From contig NC_089323.1 in the NCBI RefSeq assembly GCF_036669915.1, forward strand, positions 16,246,087 through 16,310,086: a stretch of DNA of 64,000 nt, in the 5' to 3' direction. Within the stretch, counting starts at the first letter, position 1. Each line of letters opens with the position of its first letter. The notes beneath the pieces are model-generated. The model worked only from the letters and a program-made list of their open reading frames with translations. It was not told where the DNA came from and did no database searches. The stretch is from Pocillopora verrucosa. Taxonomy: Eukaryota; Cnidaria; Anthozoa; Scleractinia; Pocilloporidae. Shown in pieces: positions 49,415 to 63,000 of this stretch. A program made the translations under genes and the position numbers.

Positions 49415-52400
49415 ATGGCCAGTGCCTTCGTTCCTGTGGACTTAGACAAACTTTTAGATGAATTTGAGGAAAAGGAGCAAGGTTAGAGTTGTGTCTTTGT
49501 TTTGTAAAATGTGAAGGGTACTTAAAGAACAAAAACATTCCTCTTGAAATAATCTGTGAACCAATGTTCTTTTGTGTTAATTTGTTTTTCTCTATTTTTG
49601 GATGGAATTACAGCATGGAAGGTCAAAAGCAGGCCAATATTTTTTTAATTTATATTCAAAAAGCTACATGTACCTCAGCCCAAAATTACTTGATGTTCAC
49701 ACATATACACTTATCATCCCTAATCATACAATGAATGAGTTATTTTAAAAAGCTGAAGTAGTTTTTTAATATTATCATTGGAGATGTTGTGAAACATACT
49801 GAAAGGTTAAAAGTAAATTATATCATTCAAGTATGAAACTGCTTAAGAATAAGTAACATTATTATTTGGTTTTGTTAATGGTGATATTTTGCAGAAAGGT
49901 TCTTTTTTTTCTTTATTGCTATTTTTGTTTTTAAATGTCTGGTGAAAAAAGGCTTGAATTATTGAGATTATTAAACATTATTTGTTACTGATTAACCCCT
50001 TCACTTCCAAGACCTCATTAGTAATTCTCCTTACAGTCTGCTGTACAACTCTCATCATTTTACATCAGAGAAATTGGTATTGGATCACCTATCCCAAATT
50101 GATATTTTTCTTGATTCTCATCTCTTGTCTGCTTGATGTTGTTTTGATATTGTAGGGATAATTTCTGTCTTGGTCACCCATGGGAGTAAAAGGGCTAATG
50201 TTTACGATGCTTTCAATTATGATATTTAGAACCAAAACCAGATCAAACCAGTGTAGTCAAAGTGCCAACTGTTGACAGAAAGCGAATAGCTACACAAAGT
50301 TTCCAGTCACCATTCCCTTCAATCCAGGAAGAGGTATTGTCTGATCAGGAATCTGAAAAATATCCTGATGACAGCAAGAATGACATTGATGATGACAATG
50401 ATGATAGTTGTAGTATTAATGGACTGATTAAAGCAGCTGAAGCTATAACTGATCAAAATGTGGTTGGAAAGACTTTAAGAGATGAACTAGAAGAACTGGA
50501 GGAAAGTGTGGTTTACACACCTATTGATAATACTTGGCACGAAAATGCACAGAACACTTCTGAGAGTGTCCACTCTGCTGGGCAGTTTGACTTGAATGGT
50601 GTGGAGGACACACACTACAATGCCAGCTCACTTGATAATGAAGAGAGCTTAATGACAACTCTAGCAAGCAATGAAGGAGTATCTGATGGCCAGGAAGCAA
50701 GGAGTAATAATTTTGATCATAAAGACGAACAAATAAGTAACAATGATGAGTCAGCTTTAGACTCTGCAGTGGCAGCAAATGGTGTTGCTGAACATGCACA
50801 AGATGTAGAATTTATGGGCTGGATTGAAGATACATCCAGAGACAACTCAGAACAGCCTGGAAATGATGAGGCTAGCCAGTGTGTTGTTAATGAATTTGTT
50901 GTTTCAGAACAACAAGAAACTCATGAACAATTTATGAACAGCACTGTTTTGCATCCCCAAGATGGTGGTATGTCTGTCGATGATGTAAATTTAACATCAT
51001 ATGACCAAGTGCAAAGTGAAAATCTTCTTGAACCTGGATTGTCCATTGTGCCAGTAGTTGATGCAAATTTTGAAACTTACCCTTCAGAGTCTGATCAAAG
51101 TCATAATGTAGGAACACAGGATTTTTATACACAGAATGAGAATGCAGATTCTGGCACCTCTTTTCAAACTGAGCCTTCAATGACAAATTCATATAATTGT
51201 AATTCAGAACAGGAGAGTTTTGACACAGGTAATCAGCCTGGTCAAGTTGAACATGAAGAAGGTTCACAGTCTCCTGTATTAACCATGTCATTACAGTCTC
51301 ACGGAGCAGTAGAGGCTCGCCGCATCACCTCAGGAGAAGCTTGTCTTGGTAGAGTGCCACCCCTATGGGTGCCTGACTCTGTGGCTACTCACTGTATGAA
51401 CTGTGGGTTGAAATTTAGTGTTTTGAAGAGGAGACATCACTGCAGAGCTTGTGGAAAGGTACTGTGGCTCACAATACACTCTTATTTTTGTGCTGGATAG
51501 GAATTTAGAGGAAATCTATTTGTATATATTGGCACATACATGTAATAGTTGATCATTCAAGGTACTCAAAGTGTTACTAACCCTTGAAGTTCCATGAGTG
51601 ATTGGCTTTAAACTTCTCCCTATAGTATTCATACATTATTTAGCAAACAGGTAATGAGAATATTCAAACTTATCAGATAGAAGTCATTGTCTTGATCTAA
51701 TACCAAATTCTTGTAACGTATTTACCAGGAAATATTAGCAGCTAGAGGGGGAATTAACATTAAGATCTTAAGAGATAAAGAGTTAACCAGTGTCAAAAAA
51801 TTACTTCTTTGGTAATATACAACAGAAAGATATAAAACTTTTTTTATCTTGATATTGGCTATTTGAGGTAAGAAAAGAATGTTTTACTACTTATGGACCG
51901 TTACTTTTAGTTGATTGTCTTAATTAAGTGAGTTATGTCAATTACAGGCTCTGTGTTCATCTTGCTGTAATATGAAGTTTGTTTTACCATACCTGGACAA
52001 TAAGGAGGGTCGAGTTTGCCAAGTCTGCTGCAATGCCCTCTTAAGAGGTATCTTATTGTTATCAGTTCTACATAGAGCATCCAATGTTTATTGTCATATC
52101 TAAAAGAATATGGACTCATGATTTGTGGTTCTTGTTTGTGTTTGTTTTGGATATGGTGTTTTTTTTTCGCTGCTTGTATGATTAAAGTAAAGAAGTACTC
52201 TCTAACTCACAGGAGTTTTAGTTAAGGAGTGCATAGCTTGAGGATAATCTTTTTAGTGTATCAAGCAGATGTTTCATAGCATTTCTTTGGTCAAAGCATC
52301 ATTTTTGAGGCAAAGTATTGATGATGACTGTAATTTCAGCTCAGGCATTATCAGAAGTGATGGAAAGCCAAGAGGATGACAATCTCAGAAATCATTTTGA

Positions 52401-55400
52401 CAGTGTGCCAGATGATTTGCTCACAGAAGATGTTTTAGAAGAACATGAAGACTTACCAGCTGACCAGCAAGAGGTCTCTGAAGGTGCAGAGGCCATAGGG
52501 GATGAACTTGATTCCACAGAGTTACCCAGCCCAGGTGAAGATCGTACTGTATTTAACCCTTCAACTCCCAAGATCTGATTCAATTCTCCCCTCTTGCTGC
52601 TACACATTTCCATTTAAATTAGTTATCAGAACTAGGTGTTAAATCAAGATTACAACTTCTACCTGAAAAGTTTAAATATTCTCATCACCTGTTTGCTGGA
52701 TAATGTATGGGTATTTTAGGGAGAAGTTAGATGTTCATCAATTCTGGGAGTTTAAGGGTTAAATTGCTTCTGTCAACATGATCTCCAATTTTTCTGTAGT
52801 CACTCATAGAGCATGTAATTGTGGTTGACGTTTTAAAGTAATACCAGAATTCTGTTGTCTAATGACTGGCACTCATCTTTAGGAGTGGATATGGCCACAA
52901 GACCATCTTCCTCTCCCCCAGTTCTTCCTCCTCTACAAATCCCAGTGCTACCACCCACAGATGCACCTAACACTCCATTATCCACACCAGCATCCCCTGC
53001 TCTGTCTGACGACAGTGATTGCTTGTTTCGATTGGATGTTGATAATGTGCGGTCATTGTTGCCACAAGATATAACTACACTGCCACCAGTTTTGAGGGTT
53101 ACAAATGAAGGTGTGTGTAATTCTTCCTAGTGTGATTTGATTGGATGGGAAGGTTGGTCGTTAACCCTTCACTACCTAACATCAGAACTCATATTCTCCT
53201 TACTGTTTTTATGCATTTTGTATGGTACTGATTTTAAGTATTTGTTTAACAATCCAGAGCTTCTTCAGTTGTTGATCATTTCCTTCATTCTCATGATCAG
53301 AATGTCTTATTCAATGGTGATACTGATGATGAAGGAGAAATTAGATATTGGTTGCTTACAAATTATCTTGATGTATGACTACTCAACCTTATTTCCCAAA
53401 GAAGATTCTCAGTATGTACAAGCTGAAACATGGCAAGCTGCTCAGGAAGTCTCTACTTTGAGAGATGAAATAATGATCATTGCTGCTTAGTAACTATAGT
53501 ATATCTTATCTGTTTCAGAGATATCAATTCAAGAAAGACCTGATCCTGCAGAAATCATGTATCAACTGAAAGGTACAAACTTTTTAGTTGACATTGAGTC
53601 AAGAAATGACTCAATGTCTTAAATTGACTTAAATGTTGCTTCTTTCAAAGCAATTAATTTTTGTCTTAGTTTAATGTAAGTGACATTCCTAACAGATCAA
53701 ACAAGACTTGAAAATTAGTCAGCTAAAAGATTAAGGCTTTTGGGAGAACAGTATGTTTATTAAACATGTGTTGTAGACAGAACATTCATTGATTTTGAAG
53801 CAAATGGGTAAGAAAGCATACCTCCCAAAATAATCTCCTTGGAAACTTCTTTCCTTGTTTAAGCCACCATAAGAGCTTTTGTAGAACAATATGATTGTTA
53901 AACATAGCAGGAACATTCACTTGTTGTGGCAAAATTGAGGAAGAAAGCATGCTGTACCACCCCTAATATTCTCCCTGGAAACTTGTGTTCTTGTATTAGC
54001 CACTATAAGCTAATAATCATAGCAGTGTTGTGGTATTAAAAGCACTAGGTCAGCCTTAAATTTAATGACAGGTCAAGTCGCTTATAAATAATCTCTAGAA
54101 GGTCAATAAATCATCAAATAATAAATGTCCAGAGATTTTTTTTTTTTTTGTAGGGAAGTCCTCATAATTATTTTCTCCCATGCTGACAATGCTCTTTTGC
54201 TAACAGGTCTTCATGAAACTGTTGTATTCCTGCTGAATAAGAACTTGGTTGTCAAAGTCACTTTAGTGAAATGTAAGTGTGAATTGTTACAATAAATGAA
54301 CCAGGTGAAGCGTTAGAAGATACTGTTAGATATCAGTTATTGTGCATTCAAGTCATTCAATGTAACTATTTGTCATAACAAAGCAAACTATGTCCACAAA
54401 GTTCCAGTAGGTTTTGAAAAGTAGCCATTTACTGTTGGAGAAGCAGTTTCAGTGTACTGAACTCTAGGTTGAGAGGTCTGGTTTGGAGACCTGGCGGGGT
54501 CAATGTGTGGTGTTATTGGGAAAGACACTTTGCTCTCACAGTGCTTCTCTCCAACAAGGAGTATAAATGGGTGCTGGCTAACTGTCAGGAAAGCTTGATG
54601 AATTGCTGGGGGGGGGGGGGGAGGGGAGGGGATGCTGGACTAACATCCCATTCAGGGGGTAGTAGTAATAATCCTAGTCACTTCATGCTGAGGAAACTTG
54701 GATAAGCTGTGGCTGGGTGTGGCACTAGGTGCAAATACAGACTTATTTACAATGCTTGAAAGCAATCTGTTATTCAGCTTGTAAAGATTAATCTGTGGGA
54801 TAGCATTAATCAAAGGGCCTTGAATTTCAAGAGCACTAAGGACTAAGGACTAAGGATCCTTGTTCACTTTTCTTCATTTCTTCTAGTGAGCTGTTGTGTG
54901 AAGCGCAAATGTTGGTGTTTTGTTACTGAAGGAATGGGGGCAGCTAACCAAGAAGAAATGGTAAAGCTGTTACTTAAGTTATAATTGTGTCTTAAGTGTT
55001 GAAGTACTGTATCTTATCTGTTCATGGTTAAAAAGGGTCAAAAAATTTTGAGTTTAGTTACTGATTGCAGAGAGATATAAAAAAATTACTGTTAGTCAAA
55101 AATTATTGTCATTGTTAGTTAGATTATTGTATTCAATGTTTTCAGGTGGTCCTGTTGGAGTGTCATCGTAAAGAGACAATGCTTCCAAAGGATGTCCTTT
55201 CACACTTCAATACAGCCTTTGCATATGCAAAACAAGGTAGGATCTTGATTCCTCTTCATTAATGAGAATAGCAATAATTGTTGGCAGTATTTCTTGGAAC
55301 TAAGATTTCTTTCAATTGCTGTTAGGTCACACTGTGTCTGAACTTGGCTACACAATTTTTGGTCAACCATTTCTTGGCAGTAGTGACAATGCAGGCTTTT

Positions 55401-58400
55401 TATATGTAAAACCATCATTTCAGGTATGCTTTGAAATTGAAAGCCTTGGTTCTGAGACTTTTTTTTTCTAGTAAGTGTATTTCGAATAAAGAAAAAAAAT
55501 TGAAGAGATGTGAAGAATGAAGCTCTGAATGGCATTTGATGCTGCAATATCTTCTCTCTGGGTTACACATGAGAACACAAAACTCAATTAAACATCCCAG
55601 GGAAGATTACTTATGGTAATATTATCTTTTTGCTTTCCCAAACTCAGTTAGCTAAAAATTCCTCTGAACTCAAACTTACATGCTTTTTTTTTTTTCAAAG
55701 TGCATTTTCAATTATTTTCTATCAAAAAACCCAAACTTTGTTTTAACAGTTTGAGTGGGAAGGTTCTCTTTATTAACAATAACGATATATACACATGTTA
55801 GTGTGATGAATGTTTGATATTTTTTTAAATGCAATCAAATCTTTTCAGTGTTTGAAGAACATCCCTGTTCCTTCCACTCCTTATGTCATAGGAGTGTTAA
55901 TAAAACGCCTGGAATCACCATGGGCCCAACTGTTTCCTTTAAGGCTGCAGCTAAGACTTGGAGCAGAGTTTAGATGTAAGTGGGAATTTGTTTAGTCATA
56001 ATGAAATCATGCTTTCATCAGAGTTTCTTTAGTTGGCAACCATTTCCTTTATTATGTGACCTGAATTTGTGATTCTGGGGTGATAGTGGACAGCAAAATT
56101 AGATGCTTTTGAGACTTGTTTTTGTTGATTCTAGATTATCCCTGTCCATTATTCAGTTCAAGAAGCAGATCAACAGTATATGGTGAAGTTGGACATACAA
56201 TCATGAATCTGTTAGCAGTATGTGGTCATTGGTTTTTATACTGTACAGTGGTTGCTCTAAATCAGAATCAGTTAGATTTTAATTTAGGATGGGTACTTAG
56301 GCAGTGAGTGTTCTTGCACAATGGCTGTCTTGCCAACACTTTTTGAGCTATCTTAAATTTCAGTATCATGAAGTGACTAAGAGTGTTGTTAATCCATCTG
56401 CAGGCCCTGGTTGTTCAAAGGCTGGGTAACACTATCCAGCAGTTAGCCTAATATAATTTATTTTGTAAATGTTTATCCACTGAATAGAACTATCTAGCCT
56501 TTGAACAATCAAGGTGGGATGGGACAAGAAACAGCAGTTTTGCACCCCTTGAATTATGTTAGATCTCCCAGACAATTTACTAGTAGCTGTCATAATTATT
56601 CCAGAGCAGAGAACAGCTCTGTGAGAGTTAAACGTCTCTTTCAGAAACCCAAAATCATGACTTTCCCACTGCTAGATTGTAGACTGTTTTTCATACAGAA
56701 TATAGCCTTGCTACTGAGTGCAAACTTGCCTTATGCTGTAATAATAATTAATTTTCTTAGGACTTCAAGAATTTCCAGTATACATTACCAAGAGTGACAG
56801 GGCTTCTCATACACATGGAAGAAAAGAAGACTTTAGTTAGACTGCCACAAGACAGATATGATGAGGTAACAATTTTGAGTGTTAACCCTCTACACCCAAA
56901 CATCATCAGTATGCATATTCTCCATACTGTTCTGTATACATTTTCTAAGGAGCTGACAAGGAGAATTTGTCAAGCAATCAAGAGCTGCTTTAGTTGGTGA
57001 TCATTCCTTTATTTTCACGACCTTAATGTGTGGGTCAGAGGTGATATTGTAAGGAGAAATTAGATGCTAGTCACTTTTAGAAGTTAAGGGTTAAGTGACA
57101 ATTGAAGTCTTCATGTATTAAGATAGGTAATTTTGTGATTGAAAAGAGGCTGATTAATAAAAAACTTTACCAAAATCAGTAAGTGAAAGGTGCAGTTAGT
57201 TTGCCACTTATGGGTATCATGATCATTGAGTTCTCAACAGAGGATATTTCTGGCTGTTTTTTTTTTTGTGTGTGTGTGTGTGTGTGCAATAAATGCTTTG
57301 TAATTCAGGAAGAGGAAACGTGAACAGCCTGCAAAATTCCTCATAAGAACCTGAATAATTGTCCACAACTGCTGAAAAAGCACTTTTGTCCAGAATTTAA
57401 GGCAGCAAGAGTAGTAACATTTTACCTTTTTGGTAGGAGCATTAACCAAAATCATGAACAGACAATACCTGGTTATCTTTTAGGAAATAGAAGTCTTTGA
57501 TTCTCTCATCAGGTGGTAAAGATTCTCAATGCCACTGATGAGCATGTCATGGCTCTTGGAGCCAACTTCAGCTTAGAAGCAGACTCACATCTGGTCTGTA
57601 TGCAGAGTGAACAAGGCTATAAAACTCAAGCCATCAACATACAGAATCAAGCCAGGAAAGGTACATACTGAAGCAGGTGGAAAATGCAACCAGGGTCACT
57701 GGCTCAAGTATATATGGTGTATTTTTTTAATGTAACTTCTATTATTTTGGTTTTCTTTAGTAACTGGAGCAAGCTTTATTGTCTTCAGTGGGGCGCTAAA
57801 GCCAAGCAGTCCATTCATGGCAAAAGTCAACATTGTGGAAGGTTTGTAACTTGTCCTCTCCACTGAACTCTACTGATGCGTATTCTCCTCACTGTTTTCT
57901 CAACATTTCCTGAGGTGCTGTCAAGGAGAATTTGTATAACAATCAAGGTTCTTTAGTTGGTATGCAGTTCATTTAACTCTTGACCTTTATGTGAAATTCA
58001 GGGGTGATAATGTGAGGAAATATAAGATACTGTCACCTTTAGGGGTCAAAGGGCTTAATTTAGAGAGAGCTTGAGCCCATTTACCTCTGAGACACAAATG
58101 GCAGCCAGAAGTTTGAATTTCTTTTCTATGGGGCTCTCTCTAGATCTTGTGTCTGTATCATTTAATTTGGAATTTGATGTCAAAGCACAGCAAGAGTAGT
58201 TTTCTGTCTGTCATATTTTCATTGCCAGTTACTCTTTGTTTGGCCAATGCTTTTACTTCTAGGGGAGACCCAAATGGAATTTCTCCTCACCATATCAGTA
58301 AATTTTTGACCCTTTAACTCCCAGAAGTGATTAAAGTAAAACTTCTCCCTACAACATCCCTACATTCTTCAGCAAACAGGTGATGAGAACATTCAAACTT

Positions 58401-59674
58401 ATCAGGTAGAAGCTGTTATCTTGATCTAGCACCAAGTTCTCATAACTAATTTACAAGGAAATGTGTAGCCGCTACAGGCGAGAATTAAAAATCAGATCAC
58501 TTGGAGTTAAAGGATTAAACAGAAAGGTGTTGAGAAGAAAGAATAATACCCTCAAGTGGATATTGTATGATCGGAAGGCAATTTCTCAAGGCTAAAACTA
58601 GAAGAAACAAATGGCAGAATGTTCAGAGAATTTGATGTTTGAAGTGCAAAGGCTATGTTAAATATCAGATTTGTATCATTTTCCAACTCATTAGAACTTA
58701 GGGTATTTATAGTAATATCAGTAAGAGCCATTTTGTAGTACTTGCCATTTTGAATGCTTGCTGATTTAATTTTTGTTTTTTCCTTTGCATAGATGGCATT
58801 ATGGTTCAATTGACGCCAGAAATGATTGAAAAGTTACGACATTCTTTGAAAGAAATGCAGGATTATTCAATTACTACAGGGGTTCCAGGTGGGGCTGGTG
58901 AAGAACAAGTCATTGTGGAATGGGCCAGTCGTCAAAGTGCTTCACAGCAAGCCAGGTGCGGTGTAAATAATAAATAATCGATTTACAATTTATGTTGTGC
59001 TTATTGCAAGCCTCCTAGCACTTCGCAATTTGAAAGAGAGAAAAACAAGTACTTCAAATAAACATTAAGTGCATTAAAATCCCAACTGGCAGTAAGCAGA
59101 CTAGTTGGCTATTTACACAGTGCAGATAAGGAGTTGAATATGGGGCAACCAAATATTTAACAAGTCCTGAAGCAGGACTTGTTCAATTTGTTTGATGCCA
59201 TAATAGTTCATGTACTTGTAAAGATATTGGCATAACTTATGGCCATAAAGGAGACTAAAGTCTTTGACTGTAATTACACACCCTAATGAAATAAATTGTC
59301 CTACTAACAACTTTTGAGAAAGGCTCTAAATCCACAATAAAATGCAGATATTACAACTGATTGATTTTTCTTGATTGATATTTCTTTCAAATTTCCACAG
59401 TTTGAACAGTCCAATAGATGGTTTACAGCTAGGTTCTTTTCCAAGTGTCAAGGTTCACAGTGGATGTGACTTCACACGCAAGAATGTATTTAGGATACAA
59501 TGGACAGAGGTGTTCTTTTTAGGTGAAGGACAACAGAGTGCATCACGGGACCTTAATAAACTCACTGGAGAGCTGGCCAAGGCTTTTTGCCAGACACTCG
59601 TGCCACACTTGTCTAAAATGAGCTCAGATGGATTCACCTTTGTTGGACTGAGAGTAAATTTGGATCCTGATAAT
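49415..59674 (+). CDS. ZFYVE9: SARA/endofin-type FYVE protein (3'-partial)
   Basis: Seventeen coding exons join in phase for 1061 codons: 49415-49481, 50230-51458, 51948-52047, 52340-52534, 52883-53110, 53519-53572, 54207-54272, 54887-54960, 55146-55236, 55326-55423, 55849-55975, 56135-56217, 56761-56865, 57513-57660, 57761-57841, 58793-58955, 59401-59674. ATG 49415 starts [20 protein letters not shown] long acidic disordered region precedes a FYVE finger with [14 protein letters not shown] and the RVC motif, split between exons 2 and 3. A Pro-rich stretch (exon 5) and the SARA C-terminal domain follow ([55 protein letters not shown]). FYVE binds PI3P on early endosomes; SARA presents Smad2/3 to TGF-beta receptors. 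Vertebrates have ZFYVE9 and ZFYVE16; this is probably the single pro-orthologue. A clear Smad-binding domain was not identified. About 50 C-terminal residues lie past the window or satellite. Confidence 0.92.
49992..50199 (-). mobile_element. TTAA-flanked MITE, subfamily A
   Basis: TTAACCCCTTCACTTCC to GGGAGTAAAAGGGCTAA, ending ~30 bp before SARA exon 2. Confidence 0.85.
51577..51786 (+). mobile_element. TTAA-flanked MITE, subfamily C
   Basis: CTAACCCTTGAAGTTCC to GAGATAAAGAGTTAA; C core ATTTAGCAAACAGGTAATGA. Confidence 0.85.
52553..52762 (-). mobile_element. TTAA-flanked MITE, subfamily C
   Basis: TTAACCCTTCAACTCCC to GGGAGTTTAAGGGTTAA, both ends intact; begins 19 bp after the SARA exon 4 splice donor. 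Confidence 0.9.
53161..53352 (+). mobile_element. TTAA-flanked MITE, subfamily B
   Basis: TTAACCCTTCACTACC at the left, GAAGGAGAAATTAGATATTG toward the right; right terminal repeat lost. Confidence 0.8.
54466..54750 (+). mobile_element. SINE copy
   Basis: GGTTTGGAGACCTGGCGGGG, TTGGGAAAGACACTTTGCTC, GGAGTATAAATGGGTGC, CATCCCATTCAGGGGGTAG and GGATAAGCTG follow the layout of a widespread anthozoan SINE (recognised by style). In a SARA intron. Confidence 0.75.
54609..54631. repeat. G-rich tract inside a SINE
   Basis: G12, A, G4, A, G4 in the SINE copy at 54466-54750, where related copies have a shorter GGGGG. Confidence 0.8.
56037..56116 (+). mobile_element. MITE fragment, subfamily B
   Basis: Right half only (CCATTTCCTTTATTATGTGA, GATTCTGGGGTGATAGTG, AAATTAGATGCTTTT), immediately before SARA exon 56135. 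Confidence 0.65.
56402..56516. mobile_element. Short foldback MITE
   Basis: Left CCTGGTTGTTCAAAGGCTGG and right CTAGCCTTTGAACAATCAAGG are inverted repeats around ~70 bp of AT-rich DNA; same end motif as the element at 39543. Confidence 0.75.
56882..57094 (+). mobile_element. TTAA-flanked MITE, subfamily B
   Basis: TTAACCCTCTACACCC to AAGTTAAGGGTTAA; core CAGTATGCATATTCTCCATA. Begins ~16 bp after a SARA splice donor (56865). Confidence 0.9.
57259..57287. repeat. T-run plus (GT)n microsatellite
   Basis: A T tract followed by about nine GT dinucleotides in a SARA intron. Confidence 0.85.
57862..58058 (+). mobile_element. MITE, subfamily B
   Basis: GATGCGTATTCTCCTCACTG through GTCACCTTTAGGGGTCAAAG and GGCTTAA; left end worn. 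Confidence 0.75.
58306..58518 (+). mobile_element. TTAA-flanked MITE, subfamily C
   Basis: TTGACCCTTTAACTCCCAG to GGAGTTAAAGGATTAA, C core complete. Confidence 0.85.
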
Positions 59675-59813
59675 GTAAGGCACATATAACATATGCCACC
59701 ATTGGGGTAGTTGGCATGAGTTGTGATAAGCTTTGGTAGTTAAGACATATTTTTAGTTCAGGTATCTTTTTCTGTACAGTCATTATTTTCTTGTTGGTCA
59801 GTTGTTAAGTCAG

Positions 59814-59882
59814 TCTGTCTGTCTGTCTGTCTATCTGTCTGTCTGTCTGTCAGTCAATCAGGCAGTCGGTCAGTCAATCAAT
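59814..59882. repeat. (GTCT)n microsatellite and degenerate CAGTCAATCA flank
   Basis: A run of GTCT tetramers (59814-59850) with a few interruptions leads into CAGT/CAATC repeats and directly abuts the miniature transposon at 59887. Confidence 0.85.
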
Positions 59883-59886
59883 CTAT

Positions 59887-60074
59887 TAACCCTTTCACTC
59901 CCACAAGTGACCAAGACAGAATTTCTCCTTACAATATCAATACAATATCAAGCAGGCAGGTGATGAGAATAGAGAAGAAAATCAATTATGGGATTATTAG
60001 TTGATCCAGTACCAAATTCTCTGAACTAACATCATAAGAATTGTGTGGGAGACAGTAAGGAGTGAAAGGGTTAA
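59887..60074 (+). mobile_element. TTAA-flanked MITE, subfamily A
   Basis: TTAACCCTTTCACTCCCAC to GAGTGAAAGGGTTAA, both ends intact; abuts the GTCT microsatellite. Confidence 0.9.
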
Positions 60075-60089
60075 TCAGTAAGTCAGTCA

Positions 60090-63000
60090 GTTCATATTGT
60101 GGCTTCATGCTTGAGAGGTTGAGAGTATGTTGTTGTTCATCTTGGACAAAGGGTGCAGTTACTTTAAATCATATAGTTGAGGAAAAACATTGTCTAGCAT
60201 ATGGTGAGCTATTTGAACTTTTACTATTTACGATATCAGTTCCACCAGCTCACCAATAGGCCAGATGATAACATGCAGTAATTCTTGAATTACAAACTGG
60301 TATAATTTATATGAAAAGTTATTTTATGATCCGTTGGAGGACAGATGCAAAGATGACTTCACCATGAACAACATTTTGCTTTACTATCATCCGAAACAAA
60401 TAGACTCCCTCATGCTGTAGGACTGTATGGTAATAGATCATGGAGGATGACAAAATGTGGTGAGAATGTCAGTGACACTCTCAGTTGTGCCTTGTGCTCC
60501 ACTTTTTTGTTTTTACCACATTTTGATGTCATCTGTGATCTATTACTAATCAGATGCACCACAACAGGGAATTCATTTGTTAATTTTAGTAACTAATGTT
60601 TTATTTGTGATGTGTGCAGTCATATTGTAGCTTCCTGCATTATAGGTTGAGAGTATGTAGTTGTTCATCTTAAACACAGGGTGAAGTTACTTTAAATCAT
60701 ATTTTCCAGGAAATATATTGTTTGGCATGTGGTGAGCTGTTTGGACTTATATTATTGGTATCAGTCCCACCATCTCACCAATATGCTGGATGATAACATG
60801 CTTTGATTCATGAATTATGTAACTGTTAGAGATTATAATGCGTTATAGACAGTCAACAGACTGTAGACTTGTTAATTCATGGCAAGATGAAATACACTTG
60901 TCACTAGTTACAATAATTTTAAATCATGGTGTTGAGGGAGAATATTGTCTGGCGTAAGGTGAGCTGTGGGAACTCTTATTATTTATGATATCAGTTCATC
61001 GTGCTGTAGCACTGTTTTGTAATAAATCACAGAGGATGACAAAATGTAGTAAGAACATCAGTGACACACTCATTTGTGCCTTGTGCTCCACTTTTTTGTT
61101 TTTACCACATTTTGATGTCATCTGTTATCTATTGCTGAACAGATGCACTACAACAGGGAATTCATTTGTTAATTTTAGTAACTAATGTTTTATTTGTGAG
61201 GTGTGCAGTTATATTGTAGCTTTCTGCATGATAGGTTGAAAGTATTTAGTTGTTCATCTTAGAACACAGGGTGCAGTTACTTGAAATCATATTTTCCAGG
61301 AAATAAATTGTTTGGCATGTGGTGAGCTGTTTGAACTTATATTATTGGTATCAGTCCCACCATCTCACCAATATGCTGGATGATACCATGCTGTGATTCA
61401 TGAATTATGTACCTGTTAGAGATTATAATACATTATGGACTTGTCAACAGACTGTGGACTTATTAATGCATGGCAAGATGACGTATTTTCCAGGAAATAT
61501 ATTGTTTGGCTTATGGTGAGCTGTTTGAACTTATATTATTGGTATCAGTCCCACCATCTCACCAATATGCTGGATGATATCATGCTGTGATTCATGAATT
61601 ATGGACCTGTTAGAGATAATAATGCATTATGGACTTGTAAACAGACTGTGGACTTATTAATTCATGGCAAGATGACATGTTTTCCAGGAAATATATTGTT
61701 TGGCATGTGGTGAGCTGTTTAAACTTATATTATTGGTATCAGTCCCACCATCTCACCAATATGCTGGATGATAACATGCTGTGATTCATGAATTATGTAC
61801 CTGTTAGAGATTATAATACATTATGGACTTGTCAACAGACTGTGGACTGATTAATGCATGGCAAGATGACATATTTTCCAGGAAATATATTGTTTGGCAT
61901 GTGGTGAGCTGTTTGAACTTATATTATTGGTATCAGTCCCACCATCTCACCAATATGCTGGATGATAACATGCCGTGATTCATGAATTATGTACCTGTTA
62001 GAGATAATAATGCATTATGGACTTGTAAACAGACTGTGGACTTATTAATTCATGGCAAGATGACATATTTTCCAGGAAATATATTGTTTGGCATGTGGTG
62101 AGCTGTTTGAACTTATATTATTGGTATCAGTCCCACCATCTCACCAATATGCTGGATGATATCATGCCGTGATTCATGAATTATGTACCTGTTAGAGATA
62201 ATAATGCATTATGGACTTGTAAACAGACTGTGGACTTATTAATTCATGGCAAGATAACATATTTTCCAGGAAATATATTGTTTGGCATATGGTGAGCTGT
62301 TTGAACTTATATTATTGGTATCAGTCCCACCATCTCACCAATATGCTGGATGATAACATGCCGTGATTCATGAATTATGTACCTGTTAGAGATAATAATG
62401 CATTATGGACTTGTAAACAGACTGTGGACTTATTAATTCATGGCAAGATGAAATACGCTTGTCACTTGTTACAATAATTTTAAATCATGGTGTTGAGGGA
62501 GAATATTGTCTGGCATAAGGTGAGCTGTGTGAGCTCTTATTATTTATGATATCAGTTCATCATGCTGTAGCACTGTTTTGTAATAAATCACAGAGGATGA
62601 CAAAATGTGGTAAGAACATCAGTGACACACTCATTCATGCCTTGTGCTCCACTTTTTTGTTTTTACCACATTTTGATGTCATCTGTTATCTATTGCTGAA
62701 CAGATGCACTACAACAGGGAATTCATTTGTTAATATTAGTAACTAATGTTTTATTTGTGAGGTGTGCAGTTATATTGTAGCTTTCTGCATGATAGGTTGA
62801 GAGTATTTAGTTGTTCATCTTAAACACAGGGTGCAGTTACTTTAAATCATATTTTCCAGGAAATATATTGTTTGGCATGTGGTGAGCTGTTTGAACTTAT
62901 ATTATTGGTATCAGTCCCACCATCTCACCAATATGCTGGATGACAACATGCTGTGATTCATGAATTATGTACCTGTTAGAGGTTATAATACATTACAGAC

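Noticed and set aside
60985..62746. Two near-identical 66-codon frames (60985 and 62546)
   Set aside because: Both lie in the satellite; their identity reflects array duplication, not a protein family.
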